NCBI GenBank assembly: GCA_002482765.1
Contig: DLGP01000002.1
Location: 11,813-42,742, forward strand
DNA: 30,930 bases
Direction: 5' to 3'
Source: Alphaproteobacteria bacterium UBA7691
Lineage (GTDB): Bacteria > Pseudomonadota > Alphaproteobacteria > Ferrovibrionales > Ferrovibrionaceae
The stretch's first letter is position 1. Every line of letters begins with the position of its first letter. The notes under the pieces are model-generated. The model ran no database searches. It was not told the DNA's origin and was given only the letters and a program-made list of their open reading frames with translations. The translations under genes and the position numbers were made by a program. Below, one piece after another: positions 1 through 8,650 of the stretch.

Positions 1-1181
1 TCGGTCTGCCACCAATGGTCGATCACCGGCTTGTGCAGGATATCCTCGGCCCAATGCACTGTATCCGGATCGGCGCGCTCGCCGGCCAGGAACAGGGCGC
101 GGAAAGCCGAAAGATCGTATTTGCCGATCAGTTCAGCGCGCGGGTCTTCCTTCTTGATGGCGCGGAAAGCGGTGGGCGCCGTGAACAGGGCCACCACCTT
201 ATGCTGCTCGATCACACGCCAATAGGCCCCGGCATCCGGCGTGCCGACCGGCTTGCCTTCATAGAGCAGCGAGGTGGCGCCATAAATCATCGGCGCATAG
301 ACAATGTAGGAATGCCCCACCACCCAGCCGACATCCGAAGCGGCCCAGAACACCTCGCCCGGCTTCACGCCATAGATATGCTCCATCGACCAGTGCAACG
401 CCACGGCATGGCCGCCATTCTGCCGCACCACGCCCTTGGGAATGCCGGTGGTGCCGGAGGTGTAGAGCACATAAAGCGGATCGGTGGCCGCCACCGGCAC
501 ACAATCCACCGGCGCTGCCGCAGCCATGGCAGCATAGAAATCATGGTCGCGGCCGGCAATCATCTGCGCTTCGCACATCGGGCGCTGATAGATCAGGCAG
601 GCCGATGGCTTATGCGCCGCGATCTCGATGGCCTGATCCAGCAAAGGCTTGTATTCCACCACCCGGCCCGGCTCCAGGCCGCAGGATGAGGCAATCATCA
701 GCACCGGCTTGGCATCATCGATGCGGGTTGCCAGCTCACGCGGCGCAAAACCGCCGAACACCACGGAATGCACCGCGCCAATACGGGCGCAGGCCAGCAT
801 CGCCATCACAGCCTCGGGGGTCATCGCCATGTAGATGATGACCCGATCACCCTTTTTCACGCCCAGGGCGCGGATGGCGCCGGCCAGCTTGGCCACGCTG
901 TCGCGCAATTCGGCATAGCTGTAGCTGCGGATAGTGTTGGTCACCGGGCTGTCATAGATCAGCGCGGCGCGATTGCCATGGCCTGCTGCCACATGGCGGT
1001 CGAGCGCATTGTGGCAGGTATTCAGCTCGGCGCCGGGATACCAGCGATAGAAGGGCGGATTGCTGCCATCGAATACCTGATCCCAGGGTTTTGACCACTC
1101 GATACGCGCCGCCTGGCGCTGCCAGTAACCCAGCGGATCGTTCTTGGCTTCGGCATAGGTTGCCTTGTAGAGCCCTTGCAT
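1..1181 (-). CDS. prpE: Propionate--CoA ligase (propionyl-CoA synthetase), 3' end cut by window edge
   Basis: This gene makes propionyl-CoA from propionate, ATP and CoA through a propionyl-AMP intermediate in the cytoplasm. About 393 residues are visible of a family usually near 630, and the frame is open to position 1, so the C-terminal part lies outside the window. Seen in the translation are the acetyl-CoA-synthetase-type N-terminal region (NPPFYRWYPG, residues 41-50; ELNTCHNALDRHV, 52-64), the adenylation P-loop YTSGTTGIPKG at about 240-250, and SDVGWVVGHSYIVYAP further on. The visible part ends at HWWQT, just before the usual TGW core. The pattern matches PrpE better than acetyl-CoA synthetase from memory of both families. 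The ATG at 1181 is preceded by GGGAGG at good spacing. It starts 28 bases after the nitronate monooxygenase stop on the same strand, so the two are probably co-transcribed. Confidence 0.9.
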   Translation of the reverse strand, partial: MQGLYKATYAEAKNDPLGYWQRQAARIEWSKPWDQVFDGSNPPFYRWYPGAELNTCHNALDRHVAAGHGNRAALIYDSPVTNTIRSYSYAELRDSVAKLAGAIRALGVKKGDRVIIYMAMTPEAVMAMLACARIGAVHSVVFGGFAPRELATRIDDAKPVLMIASSCGLEPGRVVEYKPLLDQAIEIAAHKPSACLIYQRPMCEAQMIAGRDHDFYAAMAAAAPVDCVPVAATDPLYVLYTSGTTGIPKGVVRQNGGHAVALHWSMEHIYGVKPGEVFWAASDVGWVVGHSYIVYAPMIYGATSLLYEGKPVGTPDAGAYWRVIEQHKVVALFTAPTAFRAIKKEDPRAELIGKYDLSAFRALFLAGERADPDTVHWAEDILHKPVIDHWWQT

Positions 1182-1209
1182 TTTTATCCTCCCGCTAACT
1201 GGCGCCGCT

Positions 1210-2175
1210 TCAGGCCGCAACCAGGGCCGCCTTGGCGGCATCATATTCGCGCTTCATGCGCGCCACCAACTCGGCCACCGGCAATACATCGTGGATGCTG
1301 CCGGTGCCCTGGCCGGCGCTCCAGATATCGCGCCATACTTTCTTGTCGCCGCCGCCTTCGGTGCCAAAATTCATCTTGCTCTTATCGGCTTCCGGCAGGT
1401 TCTCCGGGTCCATGCCCGTGGCCGCCACGCTTTTTTTCAGGTAATTGCCATGCACGCCGGAGAATAGCGAGGTGTAGACAATATCGGCTGCCGCGCTGTC
1501 GATCAGCATCTGCTTATATTCCGGCACCGCATTGGCTTCCTCGGTGGCGATGAAGCGCGTGCCGATATAGGCAAAATCGGCGCCCATCGCCTGTGCCGCC
1601 AATACCTGCGCGCCATTCGAGATTGTGCCGGAGAGCGCAATCGGCCCATCAAAAAAGCTGCGCACCTCGGCCACCAAGGCAAAGGGCGAATGCGTGCCGG
1701 CATGGCCGCCGGCACCGGCGCAAACCAGGATCAGGCCATCAACGCCGGCTTCCAGCGCCTTTTTGGCATGGCGCACATTGATCACATCATGCATCACGAT
1801 GCCGCCATAACTATGCGCCGCCTGCACCACTTCGCTGGGCGCCCGCAGCGAGGTGATGATCATCGGCACCTTGTGCTTGACGCAGATTTCCATGTCATGC
1901 ATCAGGCGATCATTGGAATGATGCACAATCTGGTTGACCGCGAAGGGCGCCACCGGCTTGTCGGGAAACTTGGCGGCATAGTCGCCCAATTCGCCGGTAA
2001 TGCGCTTGAGCCATTCCTCCAGCACTTCCTTGGGCCGCGCATTGAGCGCCGGAAACGAACCCACCACGCCGGCCTTGCATTGAGCGATCACCAGATCGGG
2101 GGTCGAGACGATGAACATCGGCGAGCCGATCACCGGCAAGGACAGCCGGCCCTTGAGCAAGGCGGGGACAGACAT
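1210..2175 (-). CDS. Nitronate monooxygenase / 2-nitropropane dioxygenase-like FMN enzyme
   Basis: This 321-residue protein belongs to the nitronate monooxygenase (NPD) family of FMN-dependent TIM-barrel enzymes, which oxidise alkyl nitronates using O2. Visible family features are the N-terminal PVIGSPMFIVS strand, CAGAGGHAGTHSPFALV around 152-168 (glycine-rich FMN/phosphate region with His), SGTISNGAQVLAAQAMGADFAYIGTRF around 182-208 (second phosphate-binding segment), and IWSAGQGTGSIHDV near the C-terminus. The ATG at 2175 has GAGGAG upstream. It is the first gene of a likely two-gene transcript with prpE. Many members of this family are annotated by homology only, and the true substrate may be a nitronate such as propionate-3-nitronate or something unrelated. 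The family call is firm; the substrate is unknown. Confidence 0.88.
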   Translation of the reverse strand: MSVPALLKGRLSLPVIGSPMFIVSTPDLVIAQCKAGVVGSFPALNARPKEVLEEWLKRITGELGDYAAKFPDKPVAPFAVNQIVHHSNDRLMHDMEICVKHKVPMIITSLRAPSEVVQAAHSYGGIVMHDVINVRHAKKALEAGVDGLILVCAGAGGHAGTHSPFALVAEVRSFFDGPIALSGTISNGAQVLAAQAMGADFAYIGTRFIATEEANAVPEYKQMLIDSAAADIVYTSLFSGVHGNYLKKSVAATGMDPENLPEADKSKMNFGTEGGGDKKVWRDIWSAGQGTGSIHDVLPVAELVARMKREYDAAKAALVAA

Positions 2176-2309
2176 GGCAACTCCTCGTTTCTGCGTTTCC
2201 TGTGTTGAGATTAACGGCAGCGGCCGGTCCAGCGCAACGCCGCCACCCGGCCCGGCACGACAACGCCACCCGCATCCAATTCACAAACCGGCGCGTATAA
2301 CGCTATGCT

Positions 2310-3275
2310 ATGCCGATGCTGAAAATCATCCTTGTCTTGCTGTTTGCCGTTGCCGTGATCCTGCTTGGCCTTGCCGGTGCCAGCCGCTGGCTGACCGGCC
2401 GCGCCGAAGCCGCCCATCCGCCCAGCGGCCAGATCATCAGCGCCGCCGGGCGCCAGCTGCACGTCATCCGCCACCAACCAAAGGCAGCAGGGCAATACCC
2501 GCCGCTGGTTTTTATCCATGGCGCCTTCGGCCAGGCCGAGGATTTCCGCCTCAGCCTGATGCCGCAAACCGCCGAACGGCATGACAGCATCGCCATCGAC
2601 CGGCCCGGCCATGGCTATAGCGAACGCGGCGAAGCGGCTGCCACGCCGGCACAGCAGGCCGTCATGCTGCGCGCCGGGCTGCAAGCCCTGGCGCTACAGC
2701 ACAAGCCGATCCTGATCGGCTTCTCTTATGGCGGCGCCGTCGCCCTGGCCTGGGCACTAGCTTACCCCGACGAGGTTGCCGGCATCCTGCTGATCAATCC
2801 GGCATCGCATCCCTGGCCCACGCCGATCGATACCAGCTATCGCCTCGCCGGCCTGCCGGTGCTGGGTCCATTGATGCTGCACAGCATCGTCAGCCCACTG
2901 GGCCATCTGGTGATGCAGAAAAGTGCCGCCGGCGTGTTTGAGCCGGCGCCGCTGCCGGCAACATTCGCCGCTGTGCCACTGGCGCTTACTGTGCGCCCGA
3001 CCACCTACGCCGCCAATGCCGAGGATATCCGCAGCCTGAAACCATTTCTTGCCGAGCAGGCATTGCAGTACAGCAAGCTCAAGCCGCCCTTGCTGATCCT
3101 GGTCAGCGACCGCGACAATTCAACCTCGCCGCAAATCCACGCCCATGCCCTGGCGCGGCAGGTGCCGAATGCAACATTGATCGAAGTGAAAGGCGGCGGC
3201 CACCCGCTGCATTTCAGCCGCCCGGCAGAAGTGCTGGCAGCCATTGAACGGCTCAGCGAGCAGGTGTTGCGCTAA
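2310..3275 (+). CDS. Membrane-anchored alpha/beta hydrolase
   Basis: This 321-residue serine hydrolase starts with a hydrophobic segment (about residues 4-24, LKIILVLLFAVAVILLGLAG) that should act as a signal anchor, leaving the catalytic domain outside the cytoplasm. The fold is shown by the oxyanion strand FIHGAFG (68-74), IDRPGHGYS (97-104), the nucleophile elbow GFSYGG (Ser139), a probable acid in LVSDRDNS (Asp267 or Asp269) and the catalytic His in KGGGHPLHF (His298). Substrate cannot be told; esterase, lipase and haloperoxidase-like members all look like this. No clear Shine-Dalgarno precedes the ATG at 2310, and an in-frame ATG at 2316 is an alternative. It is divergent from the nitronate monooxygenase, and its TAA overlaps the xdhC stop on the other strand by four bases. 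Confidence 0.87.
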   Translation: MPMLKIILVLLFAVAVILLGLAGASRWLTGRAEAAHPPSGQIISAAGRQLHVIRHQPKAAGQYPPLVFIHGAFGQAEDFRLSLMPQTAERHDSIAIDRPGHGYSERGEAAATPAQQAVMLRAGLQALALQHKPILIGFSYGGAVALAWALAYPDEVAGILLINPASHPWPTPIDTSYRLAGLPVLGPLMLHSIVSPLGHLVMQKSAAGVFEPAPLPATFAAVPLALTVRPTTYAANAEDIRSLKPFLAEQALQYSKLKPPLLILVSDRDNSTSPQIHAHALARQVPNATLIEVKGGGHPLHFSRPAEVLAAIERLSEQVLR

Positions 3276-4069
3276 ACCTCGGCCTCTTCCAGCGGCAGGC
3301 CGGCGAGCAGAGCTTCGCGGCGGCGCAGGATATCGGCGGCGGTGGCAATGGCGATTTCGCCGGGCTGTTTGCCCTCAATGCCCTTGATGCCGATCGGGCA
3401 GACCAGGTCGGCAATGCGCTCCTCGGCGATGCCCAGGTCGCGGAAGCGTTTCTCGAAGCGGGCGCGTTTGGTGGCGGAACCGATCAGGCCAATATAGGCA
3501 AAGCGGTTTTCCTGCAACGCGCGCGCCACGATGCCGAGATCAAGCGCGTGGTTATGTGTCATCACCAGCAGCCAGGCGCCATCGGGCAGGCCGGCCACCT
3601 CGCGTTCCGGCGCCGGGCTTACCTCCACCGTCACATTCGGTGGCACATGATCGGGGAAGGCATCGGGGCGCGGATCGATCCAGCGCACCCGGCAGGGCAG
3701 CGTGCCGAGGATGCTGACCAAGGCGCGGCCGACATGGCCGGCGCCAAACAAAGCCAGGGTGAAGTTCTCGGCCCGGCGCGGCTCGAACAGCAGCGTGACA
3801 TGGCCGCCACAGCATTGCCCCAGGCTGGGACCAAGCGGAAAACGCCGCAGGCTGGGGCCGGCCTGGCCACGCAGCATTTGCCGGGCAATGCGGATAGCCT
3901 GGAATTCCAGTTCGCCGCCGCCGATGCTGCCGCTGCTCTCGGCAGCCGTCACCACCATCTTGGCGCCGGCCTCGCGCGGCGCCGAGCCATCCACCGCCGC
4001 CACCGTCACCAGCACGGCGGCCACGCCAAGCTGCTCCAGGGTGGCGAGGCGATCCAGCCAGTCGCTCAT
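3272..4069 (-). CDS. xdhC: XdhC family xanthine dehydrogenase accessory/maturation protein
   Basis: XdhC binds molybdenum cofactor and supports its sulfuration and insertion into xanthine dehydrogenase. The 265-residue protein has the XdhC/CoxI N-terminal domain with GSAPREAGAKMVV (28-40), GSIGGGELE (47-55) and GQCCGGH (84-90), whose cysteines match the cofactor-handling site of the family. These are followed by a Rossmann domain starting at LFGAGHVGRALV (about 107-118) and the C-terminal LVCPIGIKGIEGKQPGEIAIATAADIL stretch, given here as landmarks only. Its ATG overlaps the xdhB stop (ATGA, 4066-4069), so translation is coupled to the enzyme it serves. It is the last gene of the xdh operon. 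Its stop codon shares the CTAA at 3272-3275 with the convergent hydrolase gene. Confidence 0.92.
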   Translation of the reverse strand: MSDWLDRLATLEQLGVAAVLVTVAAVDGSAPREAGAKMVVTAAESSGSIGGGELEFQAIRIARQMLRGQAGPSLRRFPLGPSLGQCCGGHVTLLFEPRRAENFTLALFGAGHVGRALVSILGTLPCRVRWIDPRPDAFPDHVPPNVTVEVSPAPEREVAGLPDGAWLLVMTHNHALDLGIVARALQENRFAYIGLIGSATKRARFEKRFRDLGIAEERIADLVCPIGIKGIEGKQPGEIAIATAADILRRREALLAGLPLEEAEV

Positions 4070-6387
4070 GCCGCCGGCACCTTGGCCGCTGCCGCCTTGC
4101 GCTTCAGCATGTCCTGCACCGCAAACAGCACCCGCTCGGGCGTGGCCGGTGCATCCAGTTCCGGCACCAGCTTATGCCCGGCCACAGCGGCCACCGCATC
4201 CTTGAGCGCCAGCCAGGCCGAAACACCGAGCAGGAAGGGCGGCTCGCCCACCGCCTTGGAACGGAAGATCGTGTCGGCCGGATTGGCGCGGCCACGCAGC
4301 AAGTCAACGCGGAAATCCGCCGGCAGGTCGCGCGCGGTGGGAATCTTGTAGGTGCTGGGCGCATGGGTGCGCAGCCGGCCCGCCGCATCCCACCACAATT
4401 CCTCCATGGTGAGCCAGCCCAGGCCTTGCAGATAGCCGCCCTCCACCTGGCCACGATCAATCGCCGGATTGAGCGAATTGCCGCAATCATGCAGCAGGTC
4501 GGCACGCGGGAAACGGTATTCGCCGGTCAGCGTATCAATCAGCGCTTCGGTGGCCGCCACGCCATAGGCGAAATAGTAAAACGGCGTGCCGGTGGCGGTA
4601 GTGCGATCAAAGCTCAAGCCCGGCGTGGCATAGAAGCCATTGGCAGAGAGCGGCACGCGGCGCAGATAAGCCTGATGCACAATCTCGGCAAACGGCGCAG
4701 CCTTGCCGCCGCCGCTGACCATACCCTCGGCAAAAACTATTTCCGCCACGGGTGCGCCGAATAATTCTGCCGCCACCTCGGCCAGCCGCTGGCGCAGGAT
4801 CAGCGCGGCATTTTCCGCCGCCTTGCCATTGAGGTCGGCGCCGGATGAAGCCGCGGTGGCGGATGTGTTCGGCACCTTGTCGGTGCGCGTGGCGGTGATG
4901 CGCACGGTTTCCGGCGCGATCCCCAGCACTTCGGCCACCACCTGCGCCACTTTGATATAGAGCCCCTGCCCCATCTCGGTGCCGCCATGATTAAGCTGCA
5001 CCGAACCATCCTCGTAGATCAGCACCAGCGCGCCGGCCTGATTGAGAAAACTGGTGGTGAAGGAAATGCCGAATTTCACCGGCACCAGCGCCAGCCCCTT
5101 CTTGAAATGGGCATTGGCGGCATTGAAGGCATCGATCTCGGCGCGGCGACGGCGATAATCCGCGCTCTCCACCAGTTGCGGAATCAGATCGGGCAGGATG
5201 TTGTCGGTGATGGTCTGGCCATAGGGCGTGATGTTGCGCCCGGTTTCGCCATAGAGATTGGCCAGCCGCACATCCAGCGCATCAAGGCCGAGATGGCGCG
5301 CGATATGATCCACCACATATTCAGTGGCGGCCATGCCCTGCGGCCCGCCAAAGCCGCGAAACGCGGTATTGGACACCGTGTTGCTGCGGCAACGCAGCCC
5401 GGTGATGCGCACATCCGGCAGGTAATAACTGGAATCGGCGTGGAACATGGCGCGGTCCACCACCGCATTGGTCAGGTCGGCCGAGCAGCCGCCGCGCCCG
5501 GCCAGGGTCACGTCATAACCCAGGATGCGGCCGGCATCGTCAAAACCGACAGCGTAGCGCACCAGGAAATCATGCCGTTTGCCGGTGGTGATCATATCCT
5601 CGTCGCGATCGAGGCGGAATTTCACCGGCCGGCTTGTGCGGGTGGCAAACAAAGCGGCGAGGCAGGCGAATTGTGCCGCCTGGGTTTCCTTGCCGCCGAA
5701 GCCGCCGCCCATGCGCCGGCATTCCACGGTCACGGCATGGATCGGGCGGGCCAGCACCCGCGCCACCAGCTTCTGCACTTCGGACGGATGCTGCGTGGAA
5801 CACCAGACATGCACGTCGCCATCTTCCAGCGGCTGCGCCAGGCTGATCTGGCCTTCCAGATAAAAATGATCCTGGCCGCCCAGGCGCAGTTCGCCTTGCA
5901 GCCGATGCGGCGCAGCGGCAATCGCGGCAGCGGCATCGCCCTGGCGCATGGTCAGCGGCTGGCCGACCCATTGCTCACCCGCGATGGCATCTTCCAACGC
6001 CAGCAGGGCCGGCAATTCCTCGTATTCCACCCGCACCAGCCGCGCCGCGGCGCGCGCCGTGTGCAGGTCGCGGGCTACAATGGCCGCCACCGGCTGGCCA
6101 TGGAATTGCACCATGCCCTGCGCCAGCACAGGATCGCCGGGAAATACCGGCGCGATATCGGGATCACCCGGCACATCCGCCACGGTGATGGCATCCACCA
6201 CACCGGGCAGGGCACGCGCCGCAGAGAGATCGATGCTCAGGATGCGGCCATGCGTGATCCCGGCCAGATGCAACGCGCCGTGCAGGCAGCCTTCCGGCTC
6301 GGGCAGATCGTCGATATAGCGCGCTTCGCCGGCCACATGCTTGTCGGCGCTGTCATGTTTTATCGGCCGCGCCACCACCCGGGTCAT
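4066..6387 (-). CDS. xdhB: Xanthine dehydrogenase, molybdopterin-binding large subunit
   Basis: This is the 773-residue molybdenum subunit, of normal length for bacterial XdhB, which hydroxylates hypoxanthine to xanthine and xanthine to urate. Seen landmarks are the N-terminal aldehyde oxidase a/b hammerhead domain (about 15-125), the cofactor loop GGGFGGKE (227-234), DRDEDM (260-265), an Arg at 327 in LPDVRITG, AFRGFGGPQ (342-350), GGTEMGQGL (468-476) and AVGEPP (712-717), in which Glu715 corresponds to the catalytic base of xanthine oxidoreductases. The Arg327 and DRDEDM acid are what I expect in purine-oxidising rather than aldehyde- or CO-oxidising members, which is an inference from family knowledge. 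The start overlaps the xdhA stop (ATGA, 6384-6387), and the end overlaps xdhC. Confidence 0.95.
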   Translation of the reverse strand: MTRVVARPIKHDSADKHVAGEARYIDDLPEPEGCLHGALHLAGITHGRILSIDLSAARALPGVVDAITVADVPGDPDIAPVFPGDPVLAQGMVQFHGQPVAAIVARDLHTARAAARLVRVEYEELPALLALEDAIAGEQWVGQPLTMRQGDAAAAIAAAPHRLQGELRLGGQDHFYLEGQISLAQPLEDGDVHVWCSTQHPSEVQKLVARVLARPIHAVTVECRRMGGGFGGKETQAAQFACLAALFATRTSRPVKFRLDRDEDMITTGKRHDFLVRYAVGFDDAGRILGYDVTLAGRGGCSADLTNAVVDRAMFHADSSYYLPDVRITGLRCRSNTVSNTAFRGFGGPQGMAATEYVVDHIARHLGLDALDVRLANLYGETGRNITPYGQTITDNILPDLIPQLVESADYRRRRAEIDAFNAANAHFKKGLALVPVKFGISFTTSFLNQAGALVLIYEDGSVQLNHGGTEMGQGLYIKVAQVVAEVLGIAPETVRITATRTDKVPNTSATAASSGADLNGKAAENAALILRQRLAEVAAELFGAPVAEIVFAEGMVSGGGKAAPFAEIVHQAYLRRVPLSANGFYATPGLSFDRTTATGTPFYYFAYGVAATEALIDTLTGEYRFPRADLLHDCGNSLNPAIDRGQVEGGYLQGLGWLTMEELWWDAAGRLRTHAPSTYKIPTARDLPADFRVDLLRGRANPADTIFRSKAVGEPPFLLGVSAWLALKDAVAAVAGHKLVPELDAPATPERVLFAVQDMLKRKAAAAKVPAA

Positions 6388-7847
6388 GACACCGCCTCCA
6401 GCCGCAGCGCCTGGCCGCTACTGGCCTCGATGGCGAATTTGCGCAGCAGGTTCTGCGCCACCAGCAGGCGATAGGCGGCCGAGGCACGCATGTCGCTCAG
6501 CGGTGCAAAATCCTCGGCCAGCGCCAGCACGGCGGGTTCAACAGATGCCATATCCAGTTTCTGGCCCAATAGCGCGGCTTCGGCGGCATGGGCGCGCTGC
6601 GGAATGGCGGCCATGCCGCCAAAGGCGATACGCGCCGCCGCGATGCGGTCATTATCCAGCTGCACCTGGAAAGCCCCCAGCACAGCCGAAATATCCTGAT
6701 CGAAGCGCTTGGCAATCTTGTAGACGGCAAAGCGCGTATCCGGCCCCGGGCGCGGCACAATAACCTTGGCCACAATGCCGCGCGGCCGCAGATAGGTTTT
6801 ACGATAACCAAGGAAAAAATCCTCCAGCGGCAGGAAGCGCTCGCCTTCGGGGCTAAGCAATTGCAGCCGGGCGCCCAGCGCGATCAGCGGCGGCATGCTG
6901 TCGCCGATGGGTGAGGCATTGGCGATATTGCCGCCGATAGTGCCGGCATTACGCACCTGCACCGAGCCAAGCCGGCGCAGCATGGCGGCAAAATCCGGAT
7001 GCAACGCCGCAATGGCATCAGCGGCATCGCTATAGGTGACGCCGGCGCCGATGCTGATTTCATCCGGCAGGATTTCGATCCGGCGCAAGGCGGCGATCTG
7101 GCCCAGATGAATGATGGTGCCGATGCGGCGCTGCTGCTTGGTGATCCACAAACCCACATCGGTGCCGCCGCCAAGCAGCCAGGTATCCTCCCAATTGACG
7201 CCGCGCAGGATGGTGAGCAATTCATCCAGGCTGGTTGGCGCCAAAAAACGGCCTTCAGCGGTTTCATGGCGCAAAGCCTGCCGGCGCCGCAGGGTTTTAA
7301 GCCTAGCGATGGTTTCGGCCTCGGTGGCGGAAAACTGATCCGGCCCCTGGCCCATCTGCTGGCCGGCTTCCAGGATCGGGCGATACCCGGTGCAGCGGCA
7401 CAGATTGCCGGCCAGAGTGTCGCACAGGCTTTCGGGATCACTCGGCGCCCCGGTTTTGTAATGCGCAAACAGGCTCATCACAAAGCCGGGCGTGCAGAAG
7501 CCGCATTGCGCGCCATGATGATCCGCCAAAGCCTGCTGCACCGGATGCAGCCGGCCATCGGGCGCGGCTAGGTCTTCCACCGTGATCAGTGCCTTGCCAT
7601 CCAGCTGACCAACAAGCTGGATGCAGCTATTCACCGCGCGGTAGCGTATGCTTTCCTGGCCTTCGGGGCCATCCAGTTCAGCCAGCACCACAGTACAGGC
7701 GCCGCAATCACCCTCGGCGCAGCCTTCCTTGCTGCCGGTGCGGCGCTGATGCAGGCGCAGATAATCCAGCACCGTCATGGTGGGGGGCATATCACTGCCC
7801 GCCGTCACCACCTCGCCACCCAACAGGAACCGCAGCGCTTCCGGCAT
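6384..7847 (-). CDS. xdhA: Xanthine dehydrogenase, [2Fe-2S]/FAD small subunit
   Basis: This 487-residue subunit carries electrons from the molybdenum site to FAD and on to NAD+. The N-terminal plant-type [2Fe-2S] domain shows Cys43, Cys48 and Cys51 in EGCAEGDCGACTVV, with Cys75 in NSCIQ. The second iron-sulfur domain has CGFCTPG (Cys115, Cys118) and CRCTGYRPI (Cys150, Cys152). The FAD domain begins near 200 with LGGGTDVGLW (225-234) and continues with VRNAGTIGGNIANASPIGD (298-316). All eight cluster cysteines are present, so the subunit looks functional. The ATG at 7847 follows a strong GGGAGG. It lies 29 bases after the ABC permease stop, which places purine oxidation and a transporter in one transcript. 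Confidence 0.95.
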   Translation of the reverse strand: MPEALRFLLGGEVVTAGSDMPPTMTVLDYLRLHQRRTGSKEGCAEGDCGACTVVLAELDGPEGQESIRYRAVNSCIQLVGQLDGKALITVEDLAAPDGRLHPVQQALADHHGAQCGFCTPGFVMSLFAHYKTGAPSDPESLCDTLAGNLCRCTGYRPILEAGQQMGQGPDQFSATEAETIARLKTLRRRQALRHETAEGRFLAPTSLDELLTILRGVNWEDTWLLGGGTDVGLWITKQQRRIGTIIHLGQIAALRRIEILPDEISIGAGVTYSDAADAIAALHPDFAAMLRRLGSVQVRNAGTIGGNIANASPIGDSMPPLIALGARLQLLSPEGERFLPLEDFFLGYRKTYLRPRGIVAKVIVPRPGPDTRFAVYKIAKRFDQDISAVLGAFQVQLDNDRIAAARIAFGGMAAIPQRAHAAEAALLGQKLDMASVEPAVLALAEDFAPLSDMRASAAYRLLVAQNLLRKFAIEASSGQALRLEAVS

Positions 7848-7876
7848 CTGTTTGCCTCCCCCGGCCGTGTGCCGGA

Positions 7877-8650
7877 TCAGGTCATCAGGTCGCTGCCGCG
7901 GAAGGCCCAGCCGGTCATCCGGCGCTCAAAGGCAGCAGCCACCGCATACATCAGCACACCCATGATACCCACAACCACCAGGCCGGAAAAGACCAGCGGC
8001 ACGTTATAGCTGGAGGAGGCCGACAGCATCAGGTAGCCAATGCCCTCATTGGACGCCACCGTCTCGGCGATCACCGAGCCGACAAAAGCCAGCGTGATGG
8101 CGATCTTGAGCGAGGCGAACAGATAGGGCATGGCGCGCGGAATGCCGATCTTGAACAGGATTTCGGTGCGCGTGGCGCCCAGGCAGCGCAGCACATCACG
8201 CAATTCCGGCTCGATGGTGGCAAGCCCGGTGGCGACATTCACCACAATCGGAAAGAACGAGATCACGAAGGCAGTGATGATGGCCGGAATAGTGCCGATG
8301 CCGAACCAGATCACCAGCACCGGCACGATGGCCACTTTGGGGATCGAGTTGAAACCCACCAGCACCGGATAAAGCCCGGTATAAACCAGCTTGGATGCGC
8401 CGATGAACACACCCAGCAGCATGCCGCCAACCACGGCCAGGATGAAGCCGGCCGTGGTGGTGTAAAGCGTCTGCAATGAATGATGCAGGATTTGCGGGGC
8501 GAATTTCACCGTGGCGGCCCAGACGGCGGTGGGCGCCGGCAGCACAAATTCGGCCACGCCGGTAATCCGGCAGGCCAGTTCCCAGATCACGAACAGGCCG
8601 ATGGTGACCGCCCAGGGCATCAGGCGCAGGATGATCTTCTCGCGGTTCAT
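7877..8650 (-). CDS. ABC transporter permease, NitT/TauT (SsuC-like) family
   Basis: This 257-residue inner-membrane permease belongs to the binding-protein-dependent family that includes SsuC, TauC and ThiX/Y-associated permeases. About six hydrophobic segments can be read, beginning with AVTIGLFVIWELACRI near the N-terminus. The EAA-type loop that contacts the ATPase lies around ATIEPELRDVLRCLGATRTE, followed by KIGIPRAMPYLF. The ATG at 8650 overlaps the ATPase stop (ATGA), so the two are coupled. The position directly before xdhA suggests import of a purine or a related heterocycle, which is inference from context; nitrate, sulfonates, pyrimidine precursors and other small anions are transported by sister families. 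No periplasmic binding protein is encoded nearby. Confidence 0.88.
   Translation of the reverse strand: MNREKIILRLMPWAVTIGLFVIWELACRITGVAEFVLPAPTAVWAATVKFAPQILHHSLQTLYTTTAGFILAVVGGMLLGVFIGASKLVYTGLYPVLVGFNSIPKVAIVPVLVIWFGIGTIPAIITAFVISFFPIVVNVATGLATIEPELRDVLRCLGATRTEILFKIGIPRAMPYLFASLKIAITLAFVGSVIAETVASNEGIGYLMLSASSSYNVPLVFSGLVVVGIMGVLMYAVAAAFERRMTGWAFRGSDLMT

Noticed and set aside
4987..6474. Long open frame (495 codons) on the plus strand opposite xdhB
   Set aside because: It is antisense to a gene with all family motifs, has a low-complexity His/Arg/Gly-rich translation and no recognisable domain; it is a GC-bias shadow.
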